Of a stretch of DNA of 13,094 bases, positions 1 through 6,853 are shown one piece after another. The DNA comes from Candidatus Omnitrophota bacterium. GTDB lineage: Bacteria; Omnitrophota; Gorgyraeia; S143-82. The stretch lies in contig JALVWL010000084.1 in assembly GCA_027034965.1 (NCBI GenBank), positions 1 through 13,094 on the forward strand, read 5' to 3'. Under the pieces are notes generated by a model, which saw nothing but the letters and a program-made list of their open reading frames with translations, did no database searches and had not been told where the DNA came from. The position numbers and the translations under genes were made by a program. How positions within the stretch are numbered: position 1 is the first letter of the stretch; every line of letters begins with the position of its first letter.

Positions 1-86
1 GAGCATGAAGGATTTTTATTTACTAGGCTATTTTTCCTTCTTAATAAAAAATTTCCTTCATTCTCCATGCTCCATTCTTCATGCTT
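1..86. repeat. Hairpin-forming dispersed repeat, copy 1
   Basis: Positions 3-79 match 3274-3350 with about four differences in 77 bases, so this is a dispersed repeat. The left arm GAGCATGAAGGA (1-12) is complementary to the later words TTCATGCTT and CCATGCTC (about 60-86). The transcript could therefore fold into a stem with an A/T-rich loop. The right arm is made of 14-base units resembling cattcttcatgctc. It lies upstream of mreC and is probably the inner part of a larger repeat element whose left end falls outside the window. No coding capacity is seen. Confidence 0.8.
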
Positions 87-94
87 TATCGTTA

Positions 95-122
95 AGAAGG
101 GAGAACGGAGAAGGGAGAATGG
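95..122. repeat. Two 14-bp purine-rich tandem units
   Basis: AGAAGGGAGAACGG (95-108) is followed directly by AGAAGGGAGAATGG (109-122), two 14-base units with one difference. The same 14-base period occurs in the pyrimidine-rich words at 55-86 and 173-204, so the intergenic DNA is built from short units of common length. Confidence 0.7.
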
Positions 123-172
123 AGGCAGTGGATTTTTTGGTTTAAAGAAGCAATGCGAAATGGTGGTTTTAT

Positions 173-204
173 CCTTCATTCTTCATGCTCCATTCTTCAT
201 GCTT
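173..204. repeat. 32-bp repeat, second copy of 55-86
   Basis: The 32 bases at 173-204 match those at 55-86 with one difference. Each is two near-identical 14-base units (cattcttcatgctc then cattcttcatgctt) preceded by cctt. Further variants occur at 3327-3357 and, more diverged and on the opposite strand, near 10438-10455. Confidence 0.75.
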
Positions 205-277
205 ATATTTGGATAAAAAAAGAGATGTTTGATTAACAAGGCAATGAAAAGTAAAGAATTCTAATGCATAATTCGGA
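203..277. repeat. Right-end module of the dispersed element (partial copy C)
   Basis: This stretch aligns with 10757-10830 at roughly 80 percent identity by eye. It ends in ATGCATAATTCGG (264-276), which is the same right terminus as in the elements at 3114-3417 and 10487-10830. The GTG start of mreC follows 20 bases later. The left end would lie upstream of the window. Between 205 and 296 no gene is seen; the ATG at 264 meets a stop after five codons. Confidence 0.65.
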
Positions 278-296
278 ATAAATTATAGGTTGAATA

Positions 297-1073
297 GTGA
301 ATATAAAACGATTATTGCTCTATTCCTTCATTATTGTCTTTCTTGGGGGTGTATTGCGGCTGGTTATGCCTACCCTTTTAGGGGGTCTTTCCTCGCCGAT
401 GGGTTCTATAAGGAGGGCAGGGGATCTGTTACTGGGGCTGCTGCATTACCCTCGTATATATAAGGAATATCAAAGGCTACTTGCCAAAGATAGAGAAATT
501 AGTTTTTATGAGAATTATAACCAGTCTTTGAAGGAAGAGAACAAACGCCTCAGGGCCCTGCTTAATATGGCCCCTGTCTCTGACTTTAACTATGTCTTTG
601 CGGATGTTATTGCTGCTCCTATTTCTGAGGGAAGGGATTTTTTCTACATAGATGCGGGGAAAGATAAGGGGATAAAGGTTGGGATGGGTGTTATCCTGCC
701 TGGTTATGTGGTCGCTGGCAGGATAGTCGAGGTGAGGGAAAATATTTCAAAGGTTGCCTTTTTGTGGAATGTGAATTTTTCCTGCGCAGCCATAGATGAA
801 TCCTCTAGGGAAGAGGGAGTCGTTGTTGGCGGCAGTCCTATGCGCTTCAGATTTCTTAGTCAGAATAGCCAGGTGGAGATAGGGGACGTACTTAGGAGCT
901 CTATATTGAGTCAGTTTTTTCCAGCTGGCTCCCTTATCGGGGAAGTTATTGATTTTAAATGCAAACCAGGGCAGGTAGAGTGTTTTGCAGAGATTCGGCC
1001 GTGTATAGAAGGAATGTCTATTTATCAGGTTATAGTACTGGTCCCCAAAAGAGATATAGGTTTATTGGAGTAA
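297..1073 (+). CDS. mreC: Rod shape-determining protein MreC
   Basis: MreC is a periplasmic scaffold of the elongasome that links MreB/MreD to PBP2 and RodA. The 258-residue product has one N-terminal membrane anchor (about residues 5-23), a helical, probably coiled-coil stretch (about 48-90) rich in E, K and L, and a beta-rich domain. That domain carries family features: DAGKDKGIKVGMGV, then GYVVAGRIVEV, then a late GDVLRSS...FFPAGSLIGEV segment. The length is normal to slightly short. The start is GTG 297 with only a weak AGG seven bases upstream; no ATG sits near the anchor, so GTG is preferred. It is the first gene of the shape block, and mreB is probably upstream of the window. Confidence 0.93.
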   Translation: MNIKRLLLYSFIIVFLGGVLRLVMPTLLGGLSSPMGSIRRAGDLLLGLLHYPRIYKEYQRLLAKDREISFYENYNQSLKEENKRLRALLNMAPVSDFNYVFADVIAAPISEGRDFFYIDAGKDKGIKVGMGVILPGYVVAGRIVEVRENISKVAFLWNVNFSCAAIDESSREEGVVVGGSPMRFRFLSQNSQVEIGDVLRSSILSQFFPAGSLIGEVIDFKCKPGQVECFAEIRPCIEGMSIYQVIVLVPKRDIGLLE

Positions 1074-1411
1074 TATTACTCTTTTTTATTTTTCTCTTCG
1101 ATATCTCTGCAGGGACAGGGATGGCCTTTTCTTTGCTATATGCGGTTTTGTCCTCTGATTGGTGGCTTGTGATTCTCTGGGCATTGTTATGCGATGCATT
1201 CGTTGGGACGATGCCTGTTTATTTACCTCTAGGTCTGGTAATCTCCCTTATCATTTATAAAGTAAAACATCCCTGGATCAAATTTGCACTGATAACCATA
1301 TTATTGTGGATATTCTCTACTATGCCTATGCTGCCCTCTGGCTGGGGCTTATTGTTGACAGTACTTATATTTGGAGTCTTTTCTGTCTATGGACAAAAGA
1401 TTAAGAATTAG
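1001..1411 (+). CDS. mreD: Rod shape-determining protein MreD (start uncertain)
   Basis: This is a small, very hydrophobic protein placed between mreC and the PBP2 gene, the usual mreD position. It has four or five predicted membrane segments. The CDAFVGTMPVYLPLG segment corresponds to the family's loop with a conserved aspartate and glycines. The stop at 1409-1411 is firm but the start is not. ATG 959 would add 38 residues read out of frame through mreC. GTG 1001 gives 136 residues with a basic N-terminus before the first membrane helix. ATG 1121 has a purine-rich AGGGACAGGG before it but would remove that helix. A start near 1064-1073 would fit family length best but needs a non-standard codon (ATT or ATA). 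GTG 1001 is a compromise. The end overlaps mrdA by 23 bases. Confidence 0.8.
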   Translation: MYRRNVYLSGYSTGPQKRYRFIGVILLFFIFLFDISAGTGMAFSLLYAVLSSDWWLVILWALLCDAFVGTMPVYLPLGLVISLIIYKVKHPWIKFALITILLWIFSTMPMLPSGWGLLLTVLIFGVFSVYGQKIKN

Positions 1412-3113
1412 CATACTACGCTGGACAATAGTAGGGATGTGGATCCTCCTGTTGATGGGGCTGTTTTATCTTCAAGTCCTGCGATGGCAGTACTATTATC
1501 AAAGGAGCCGTGAAAATTTCGTCAGGATGATACCACTTCCCGCGCCTCGCGGCGATATTCTGGACAGAAAAATGCGCGTGCTTGCCTACAATACCCTTGC
1601 CTTTGATGTGGCGATAAATCCCCAGGCAAAAGACAGAGAGGTCGCCTTTAAGGTCCTGGCGCGTTTGCTGGATATTCCTAGAAATAGGCTTGAGAAGGAA
1701 TACAATCGAAATTATCTTGCACCTTTTATCCCGGTAGTGGTCCATAAAGATATCCCAAAGAAACTGGCCTTAAAGATAGAGGAGATAAGATTCATCTATC
1801 CGCAGATAACGGTTATGATAAGGCCGCGTAGGGTTTATCCATGGGGAGAGCTATTTTCACATATATTGGGATATGTACGTCCCATAGACAGAGAACGCCT
1901 GCGCCTTTTGAAGAAATACGGCTATTCCAGACGGGATGAGATGGGATATACCGGTGTTGAGGAAGAGTACGACCCATATCTAAAGGGGCGTCCTGGTCTG
2001 GTAAAGATTGCGGTAGATAGCAGGGGCAGGAAGGTAGAGTTATTGTCTGAGAAACTACCCGAAAAAGGTCAGAGCCTTGTATTGACCATAGATAAGGACC
2101 TCCAGAAGATCGTCTTTAATCATCTAAAGGGCCGCAATGGGAGTGTGATTATAATGGACCCTTTTTCAGGTGAGGTCCTGGCAATGGTGAACTGGCCTTC
2201 CTATGATAATAACCTCTTCCTATCTGGCAGCGATGACCAGAAAAAGGCAGCCATTCTCAAGGACCGCTCATTTCCCTTGCTTAATCGCGCTATTGCTGGG
2301 CTTTATCCACCTGGTTCAACCTTTAAGATACTGATGGCCGCGGCTGCACTTGATGCTGGCATTATTAATGTAAATACGAGATTCTACTGCCCTGGTTTTG
2401 TCAGGTTGGGTGGAGTGCGTTTTGGATGTGTGCATATCCATCAGGATGAGAATGTGATCGAGGCCCTTGCCCATTCCTGTAATGTCTTTTTTTATAATCT
2501 AGGCGTAAAACTGGGAGTGGATAATATCGATCTATACGCAGATCGCCTTGGCGTTGGGAAAAAGACAGGGATAGACCTGCCAGGTGAGAAGAGCGGCCTG
2601 CTGCCTGGGAGGAAGTGGAAACAAGAGACCCTGCACCAGGGTTGGTTTGAAGGAGATACACTTAATCTTTCTATTGGTCAGGGGTATCTCTTGATGACCC
2701 CAATCCAGGTCCTAAGACTTGGGGCAGTGGCTGCCAATGGGGGTTTTATGGTAAGGCCTTTTGTGGTTAAATATTCAGGAGACTATGAGGTAAATTACCC
2801 CGTTACCAAGGATGCAGGTATATCCAAAGAGGCCTGGGGGATAGTTGGCAAGGGCTTGAAGGCCGCTGTGTCCTTCCCAGATGGGACGGCACACGTTTTG
2901 TACTCCGTCGATGGGGTAAAGGTGGCAGGCAAGACCGGTACTGCCCAGAGCAAGCCTGGTATGCCTGCCCATGGGTGGTTTGTTGGTTACTTTCCTGCTG
3001 AACGGCCTAAATATAGCGTTGTCGTCTTTCTGGAATATGGGAAGAGCAGTTATTACGCCTGTGAATTATTGAAAGGAATAATAGAAGATATGATAGCTAG
3101 AGGATTGATTTAA
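1389..3113 (+). CDS. mrdA: Penicillin-binding protein 2 (elongasome transpeptidase)
   Basis: This class B PBP cross-links peptidoglycan during side-wall growth, paired with RodA. The 574-residue protein has one membrane anchor (about residues 8-32), the pedestal/dimerisation domain beginning with PLPAPRGDILDR, and a transpeptidase domain. All three catalytic motifs are present: STFK with nucleophile Ser310, SCN at 363-365 and KTGTAQ at 515-520. C334, C347, H351 and C364 are placed like the zinc ligands of E. coli PBP2 (D, D, H, C). I chose ATG 1389, which has GGAG 12 bases upstream. An in-frame TTG at 1371 would add six residues and has no visible ribosome site. The gene overlaps mreD by 23 bases and ends exactly where the repeat element at 3114 begins. 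Confidence 0.96.
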   Translation: MDKRLRISILRWTIVGMWILLLMGLFYLQVLRWQYYYQRSRENFVRMIPLPAPRGDILDRKMRVLAYNTLAFDVAINPQAKDREVAFKVLARLLDIPRNRLEKEYNRNYLAPFIPVVVHKDIPKKLALKIEEIRFIYPQITVMIRPRRVYPWGELFSHILGYVRPIDRERLRLLKKYGYSRRDEMGYTGVEEEYDPYLKGRPGLVKIAVDSRGRKVELLSEKLPEKGQSLVLTIDKDLQKIVFNHLKGRNGSVIIMDPFSGEVLAMVNWPSYDNNLFLSGSDDQKKAAILKDRSFPLLNRAIAGLYPPGSTFKILMAAAALDAGIINVNTRFYCPGFVRLGGVRFGCVHIHQDENVIEALAHSCNVFFYNLGVKLGVDNIDLYADRLGVGKKTGIDLPGEKSGLLPGRKWKQETLHQGWFEGDTLNLSIGQGYLLMTPIQVLRLGAVAANGGFMVRPFVVKYSGDYEVNYPVTKDAGISKEAWGIVGKGLKAAVSFPDGTAHVLYSVDGVKVAGKTGTAQSKPGMPAHGWFVGYFPAERPKYSVVVFLEYGKSSYYACELLKGIIEDMIARGLI

Positions 3114-3417
3114 CCCAAATTATGCAATAGAGGATTAAAATATAATGGAACCCGTTGTGGAACAAATTAAAATAACTAAAAACTAAAAGCTAAAAACTAA
3201 AAACCACAACTCAAGTTTTGAGAATGGAGTAGATGTTATCATTGACTGTTAACATAGGAGGAGGAAGAAGGAAGCATGAAGGATTTTTATTTACTAGGAT
3301 ATTTTTCTTTCTTAATAGAAAATTTCCTTCATTCTCCATGCTCCATCCTTCATTCTTAGGTTTTAAGTTTTAAGCTGTGGTTTTGAGATTTGAGTTATTT
3401 AAAATGCATAATCCGGG
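3114..3417. mobile_element. MITE-like repeat element with terminal inverted repeats, copy A
   Basis: The left end CCCAAATTATGCA (3114-3126) is the inverted partner of the right end TGCATAATCCGGG (3405-3417), with 11 of 13 positions matching. Inside is a second inverted pair, AAAACCACAACTCAA (3200-3214) against TTAAGCTGTGGTTTT (3370-3384), 13 of 15 matching. The left 101 bases match 10487-10587 at about 90 positions. The middle carries the hairpin repeat (3274-3350) also found at 3-79. There is no transposase, so if mobile it is non-autonomous. It fills the whole gap between mrdA and rodA. The flanks (tttaa left, attaa right) could be a degraded target duplication, but this is weak. Confidence 0.65.
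3141..3146 (+). promoter_or_regulatory. Possible -10 box inside the element's left module
   Basis: TATAAT at 3141-3146 is a perfect sigma-70-type -10 hexamer. The equivalent site in the second element is TATACT at 10514-10519, preceded by TG at the extended -10 position. No convincing -35 hexamer lies about 17 bases upstream in either copy. In A-rich DNA such a match can arise by chance, so this is only a candidate promoter reading towards rodA. Confidence 0.25.
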
Positions 3418-3421
3418 ATTA

Positions 3422-4504
3422 ATGATGAGGTTTATCTATAAATACAGATTCTTCTTTATAGGGGTTGTCTTTTCTGTGATTGGTATGCTTATGCTCTATA
3501 GTGCATTGCAGTATAAGGGAAAGGTCATTTATCAATCACTTCTCTATAAACAGTTGATCTGGACCCTTATATCCTGGTGTGTTTTCTGGATAATAGCCAG
3601 CATAGATTATCACTATTGGAAGGGGATTGCCGTGCCATTCTATCTATTTTCTATCATCTTGTTGGTGTTGGTATTGATTGTTGGGGATGTGCGTTATGGT
3701 GCCCAGAGGTGGCTAAATCTGGGAGGTTTTATCTTCCAGCCATCGGAATTTGCAAAGATTTCCTTTGTTATTGGTGTTTCTTATATCCTCTCTATTCCCA
3801 GGCGATTTTCCTGGGGCTGGACCCTGGTAGGTGTTGCTATGGCCTTTCTGCCGATGCTGCTTATACTAAAGGAACCCGACCTCGGTACTGCACTGGTCTT
3901 TTTCCCCATACTAACCGCTGCCCTGTTTGTCTTTGGACTTAACCTGAGGTGGATTATTTCTGCGATCGTAGCCGGACTGGCGATAATGCCATTTGCCTGG
4001 CATTTCCTCAAGGATTATCAGAAAAAGAGATTGCTGGTATTCCTTAATCCTGACCTAGATCCACTGGGTGCGGGCTATACAATCACCCAGTCTCGCATTG
4101 CGATTGGCTCAGGTGGTATATGGGGCAAGGGATGGCTTTCAGGTACCCAGAACAAGCTGAATTTTCTCCCTGAACGCCATACAGATTTTATCTTTTCTGT
4201 CCTGGCAGAGGAATGGGGATTTATAGGCGCGGCAGGGATAATATTATTGTTCCTGCTCCTTATAGTGATGGGGCTGGAGCTGGCCTTCAGGGCAAAGGAC
4301 AGGTTTGCTACTCTCCTAGCGGTAAGCATAGTCGTGTATTTCTTTTTTCATTCGTTTATAAATATAGCAATGACATCTGGTTTTGTGCCAGTTGTTGGCC
4401 TGCCATTGCCTTTTATCAGCTATGGCGGGACTTCGCTGGTTATCTCTTACTTTGCCTTGGGACTGCTCCAATCAATTGCAAATTCTATTGATAAAGGACT
4501 GTGA
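3422..4504 (+). CDS. rodA: Peptidoglycan glycosyltransferase RodA
   Basis: RodA is the SEDS-family polymerase that extends glycan strands from lipid II together with PBP2. About ten membrane helices are visible in the 360-residue product. SEDS signatures occur in order: GAQRWL, QPSEFAK, EPDLGTA, GYTITQSRIAIGSGG, LPERHTDFIFSVLAEEWGF and GLPLPFISYGGTSL. The aspartate of ERHTD (residue 255 from this start) is the conserved catalytic position. RodA rather than FtsW is inferred from the mre/mrd context. GTG 3377 and ATG 3404 are in frame further upstream but lie inside the repeat element. ATG 3422 or 3425, just after it, fits the family N-terminus better; the ribosome site (GGGA) is weak. The Maf-like gene starts ten bases after the stop codon. 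Confidence 0.95.
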   Translation: MMRFIYKYRFFFIGVVFSVIGMLMLYSALQYKGKVIYQSLLYKQLIWTLISWCVFWIIASIDYHYWKGIAVPFYLFSIILLVLVLIVGDVRYGAQRWLNLGGFIFQPSEFAKISFVIGVSYILSIPRRFSWGWTLVGVAMAFLPMLLILKEPDLGTALVFFPILTAALFVFGLNLRWIISAIVAGLAIMPFAWHFLKDYQKKRLLVFLNPDLDPLGAGYTITQSRIAIGSGGIWGKGWLSGTQNKLNFLPERHTDFIFSVLAEEWGFIGAAGIILLFLLLIVMGLELAFRAKDRFATLLAVSIVVYFFFHSFINIAMTSGFVPVVGLPLPFISYGGTSLVISYFALGLLQSIANSIDKGL

Positions 4505-4514
4505 TGGGGGGAAG

Positions 4515-6296
4515 ATGAGTTTTTGGAAGGATAATCTTCGGGCCTTAAAGGCAAGGTATCCGGAATTGGCTGATCTGGTTCTGAAGGCAAGGCCGCCGGC
4601 TGAATTAAAGATAATTAAGACCAGATCCCGTTACCCTTCAATTGCTCTTGACTTAGGAGGCAAATACGCCTTCTTTCACTCCAGGGAAAATCCAATGAAA
4701 GAAGCAGAAGAGCAGCTGGGTGGAGTGGATTTCCCAAGTACGGCAAACATCTTAATACTTGGCCTGGGCCTGGGATATCACCTGCTTGCCCTTAAAAATA
4801 AGATAGGGAGAGAGAACATCATTATCGTCGTGGAACAGTACCCTGAGATATTCAGGTTGGCATTAGAGTTGCTGGACTTAAGAGAGATTATCCTAGACAA
4901 GAATATCCTGCTCTTTGTTGGCAGGAGACCTGAAGAGATTTTCGAATCCCTCAAGACCAAGATCTTCCATCTCGTCAATAATGACTTAACGGTCCTTAGG
5001 CATGATACCTGCCTGCTTTTATTCAGAGATTACTATGAGGCCGTGGAAAAGATGGTGGGTGAGCTTATTGTCTGGGGCAAGAAAAATCTTGAGGCAGGTG
5101 TACGTTTCAGGCGTCTGTATCAGAAGAATATCATCAGAAACTTGGGGTTTTATCTTTCTTCGCAAGGTCTGGATTTTATGCATTCACCTGGTGGATCTGT
5201 GATTATTGCTGCGGCAGGACCTTCCCTTGGACGTTCCTATGGGGTATTGAGAAGACTCCAGGGGAAGGTGCCGATTATAAGCGTTGATACGGCGATATAT
5301 CCACTTATATCCAATGGCATTGTGCCCTCTATTGCCATTTCCATAGATCCCCAGGAGGTAAATTATATGCATTTCGAGAGGGTCAATAAAATGGAACGTC
5401 TTGATACCATACTGGTCATAGATCCCCAGGTCTACTACAAGATACCAAGGAACTTTCCTGGGAGGATTGTATGTCCAGGGCTGAGAGATTCCAAGATAAT
5501 ATCCCTGTTCTATCCCGTGGTAGGGGATAAGGGATGGATAAGCAAGGGTATGAGTGTTGCCCATTCTGCGTTTTCCCTTGCCCTTTCGCTTGGTTTTGAG
5601 AATATCATATTTGTTGGTCTGGATTTGAGTTTCTCTGAGGATGGTTCCCACGTAAACGAGGCAGCCAATTTTGTAAAGGACTTCTCCACTGGCAGGAATC
5701 TGGTAAAGGTAAAAGGGAAAAACGGAACGGTTGTAACCGATGATGTATTTTTTGCCTATATAAAACACTTTGAAGTCGAGGTCTCAAAGGCCTCTGCCAG
5801 GTGTTTCAATGCGAGCAATGGTGCGCAGATAAGCGGAATGCCGTTTATAGAGGTCGAGGATATAGAGGGCCTTGTCGATGATATGTCGGACTATCTATCG
5901 GGCCTCTCTCGAGAGGGCGCTTATAGTTTCGAAGATGAGGCCAGAGAAAAGGTGACTCGATTGGTGGAAGACTGGGTTAGACAGACCGAAGAAATAGGAA
6001 GGCAAGCTCAAGATCTCCTGGATAATATGGATCTGGAGAAAGCCAAACAAATGTATTCTGATCTGCGCAGATATGGGGTTATAATTGATATATTGGAGGA
6101 GACAATGGAGGCCGCGGCAGTAATGCTAAGTTCCCGCAGGATATGGAAAGATAAGGCGGATATAGAGAAGTTTAGATTGTATTTTCAGGAACTTGCCGCG
6201 GCAAGCAGATTTATAGTCAAGGAGGTTTCAGATGAAGATATTATTGGATGGGCGGGACGATGTATTTATGGTGGACGGTCCGACAAAGATAGGTGA
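4515..6296 (+). CDS. Maf-like DUF115 / MptE-like protein, possible glycosyltransferase
   Basis: The 593-residue product resembles motility accessory factor (Maf) proteins, which attach nonulosonic acids to flagellins, and the related MptE-like DUF115 family. An N-terminal region holds a Rossmann-like GLGLGYHL turn (83-90). The central DUF115-type core has AAAGPSL (232-238), VDTAIYPLISNGIVPSIAISIDP (257-279) and GMSVAHSAFSLALSLGFENIIFVGLD (345-370). It ends near FNASNGAQISGMP (431-443) and is followed by a helical C-terminal region. The start is ATG 4515 with GGGGGGAAG just before it; in-frame starts further upstream lie inside rodA and were rejected. No flagellin, sialic-acid or pseudaminic-acid genes are visible, so the substrate is unknown. 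Its coupling to the next gene suggests a shared job. Confidence 0.8.
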   Translation: MSFWKDNLRALKARYPELADLVLKARPPAELKIIKTRSRYPSIALDLGGKYAFFHSRENPMKEAEEQLGGVDFPSTANILILGLGLGYHLLALKNKIGRENIIIVVEQYPEIFRLALELLDLREIILDKNILLFVGRRPEEIFESLKTKIFHLVNNDLTVLRHDTCLLLFRDYYEAVEKMVGELIVWGKKNLEAGVRFRRLYQKNIIRNLGFYLSSQGLDFMHSPGGSVIIAAAGPSLGRSYGVLRRLQGKVPIISVDTAIYPLISNGIVPSIAISIDPQEVNYMHFERVNKMERLDTILVIDPQVYYKIPRNFPGRIVCPGLRDSKIISLFYPVVGDKGWISKGMSVAHSAFSLALSLGFENIIFVGLDLSFSEDGSHVNEAANFVKDFSTGRNLVKVKGKNGTVVTDDVFFAYIKHFEVEVSKASARCFNASNGAQISGMPFIEVEDIEGLVDDMSDYLSGLSREGAYSFEDEAREKVTRLVEDWVRQTEEIGRQAQDLLDNMDLEKAKQMYSDLRRYGVIIDILEETMEAAAVMLSSRRIWKDKADIEKFRLYFQELAAASRFIVKEVSDEDIIGWAGRCIYGGRSDKDR

Positions 6297-6843
6297 ACTA
6301 CTGGAAGAGGTAGAGACCCTATGCCGTGATTCAGCCAGGACCCTGGACATTGTCAGGATAGACGGTAAGGATATTCCACAAGAAGATCTGGAAAACTATT
6401 TAGATCGTGATGTAAACGAGTTTTCCACTATTGAGTTTATAACTTCAGGGCCATTTGAACAGGCCTTGGAGGATCTGGTTGAGGCCAATAGCATTATAAT
6501 GGATACCGTGGATATAGTTAATCACTTCCTTGAATCAGGCAGTATGAATTACCAGGATGCGGTTATGAGTGTGATAAATTCTATGAACACCTGGGAGAGG
6601 GCCTGCCGTAAGATAGACGAGGCAGCCAGAGACCTGGATGTCGACTATACGAAACTCAATTTTGCGGATATTAGTTTTAAAGAACAGCACAAAAAGAGTA
6701 TGGAGATAATAGAGAGACTGACGCAGGCCCTTTCAGATAAGGATGTGGTTACCATCAGAGACGTCCTGGAATACGAATTCCTGCCCCAGATAGATACCTA
6801 CAAATCCCTCATAAAAGAGATAATGACAGCCGCTGCTAAATAG
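6232..6843 (+). CDS. Unrecognised protein coupled to the Maf-like gene
   Basis: I do not recognise this 203-residue acidic protein. Residues 1-72 look like alternating strands and one helix (start MKILLDGRDDVFMVDG, later IVRIDGKDIPQEDLENYL), compatible with a small beta-grasp-like domain; this is inference only. Residues 75-203 look helical, with regularly spaced hydrophobics, like a three- or four-helix bundle. There is no signal peptide, membrane segment or cysteine-rich motif. The start ATG 6232 is well supported by GGAGG (6221-6225) six bases before it, which puts the first 65 bases inside the upstream gene. Such an overlap predicts coupled translation and probably a matched amount of both proteins. 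Confidence 0.8.
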   Translation: MKILLDGRDDVFMVDGPTKIGELLEEVETLCRDSARTLDIVRIDGKDIPQEDLENYLDRDVNEFSTIEFITSGPFEQALEDLVEANSIIMDTVDIVNHFLESGSMNYQDAVMSVINSMNTWERACRKIDEAARDLDVDYTKLNFADISFKEQHKKSMEIIERLTQALSDKDVVTIRDVLEYEFLPQIDTYKSLIKEIMTAAAK

Positions 6844-6853
6844 AAAGGCAGAG

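Noticed and set aside
264..281. Short frame starting at ATG 264 in the repeat terminus before mreC
   Set aside because: It meets a stop after five codons; the equivalent ATG at 10817 also stops after five codons. It reflects the repeat sequence, not a leader peptide with support.
1..296. Repeats suggesting a CRISPR array
   Set aside because: Repeat units are 14 or 32 bases and degenerate, no constant repeat/unique spacer alternation is present, and no cas gene is nearby.
5184..5768. Long open frame on the minus strand opposite the Maf-like gene
   Set aside because: Its translation is rich in Tyr, Gly and Ile without family features, has no ribosome site, and lies opposite a well-supported gene. 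It is a codon-bias shadow.
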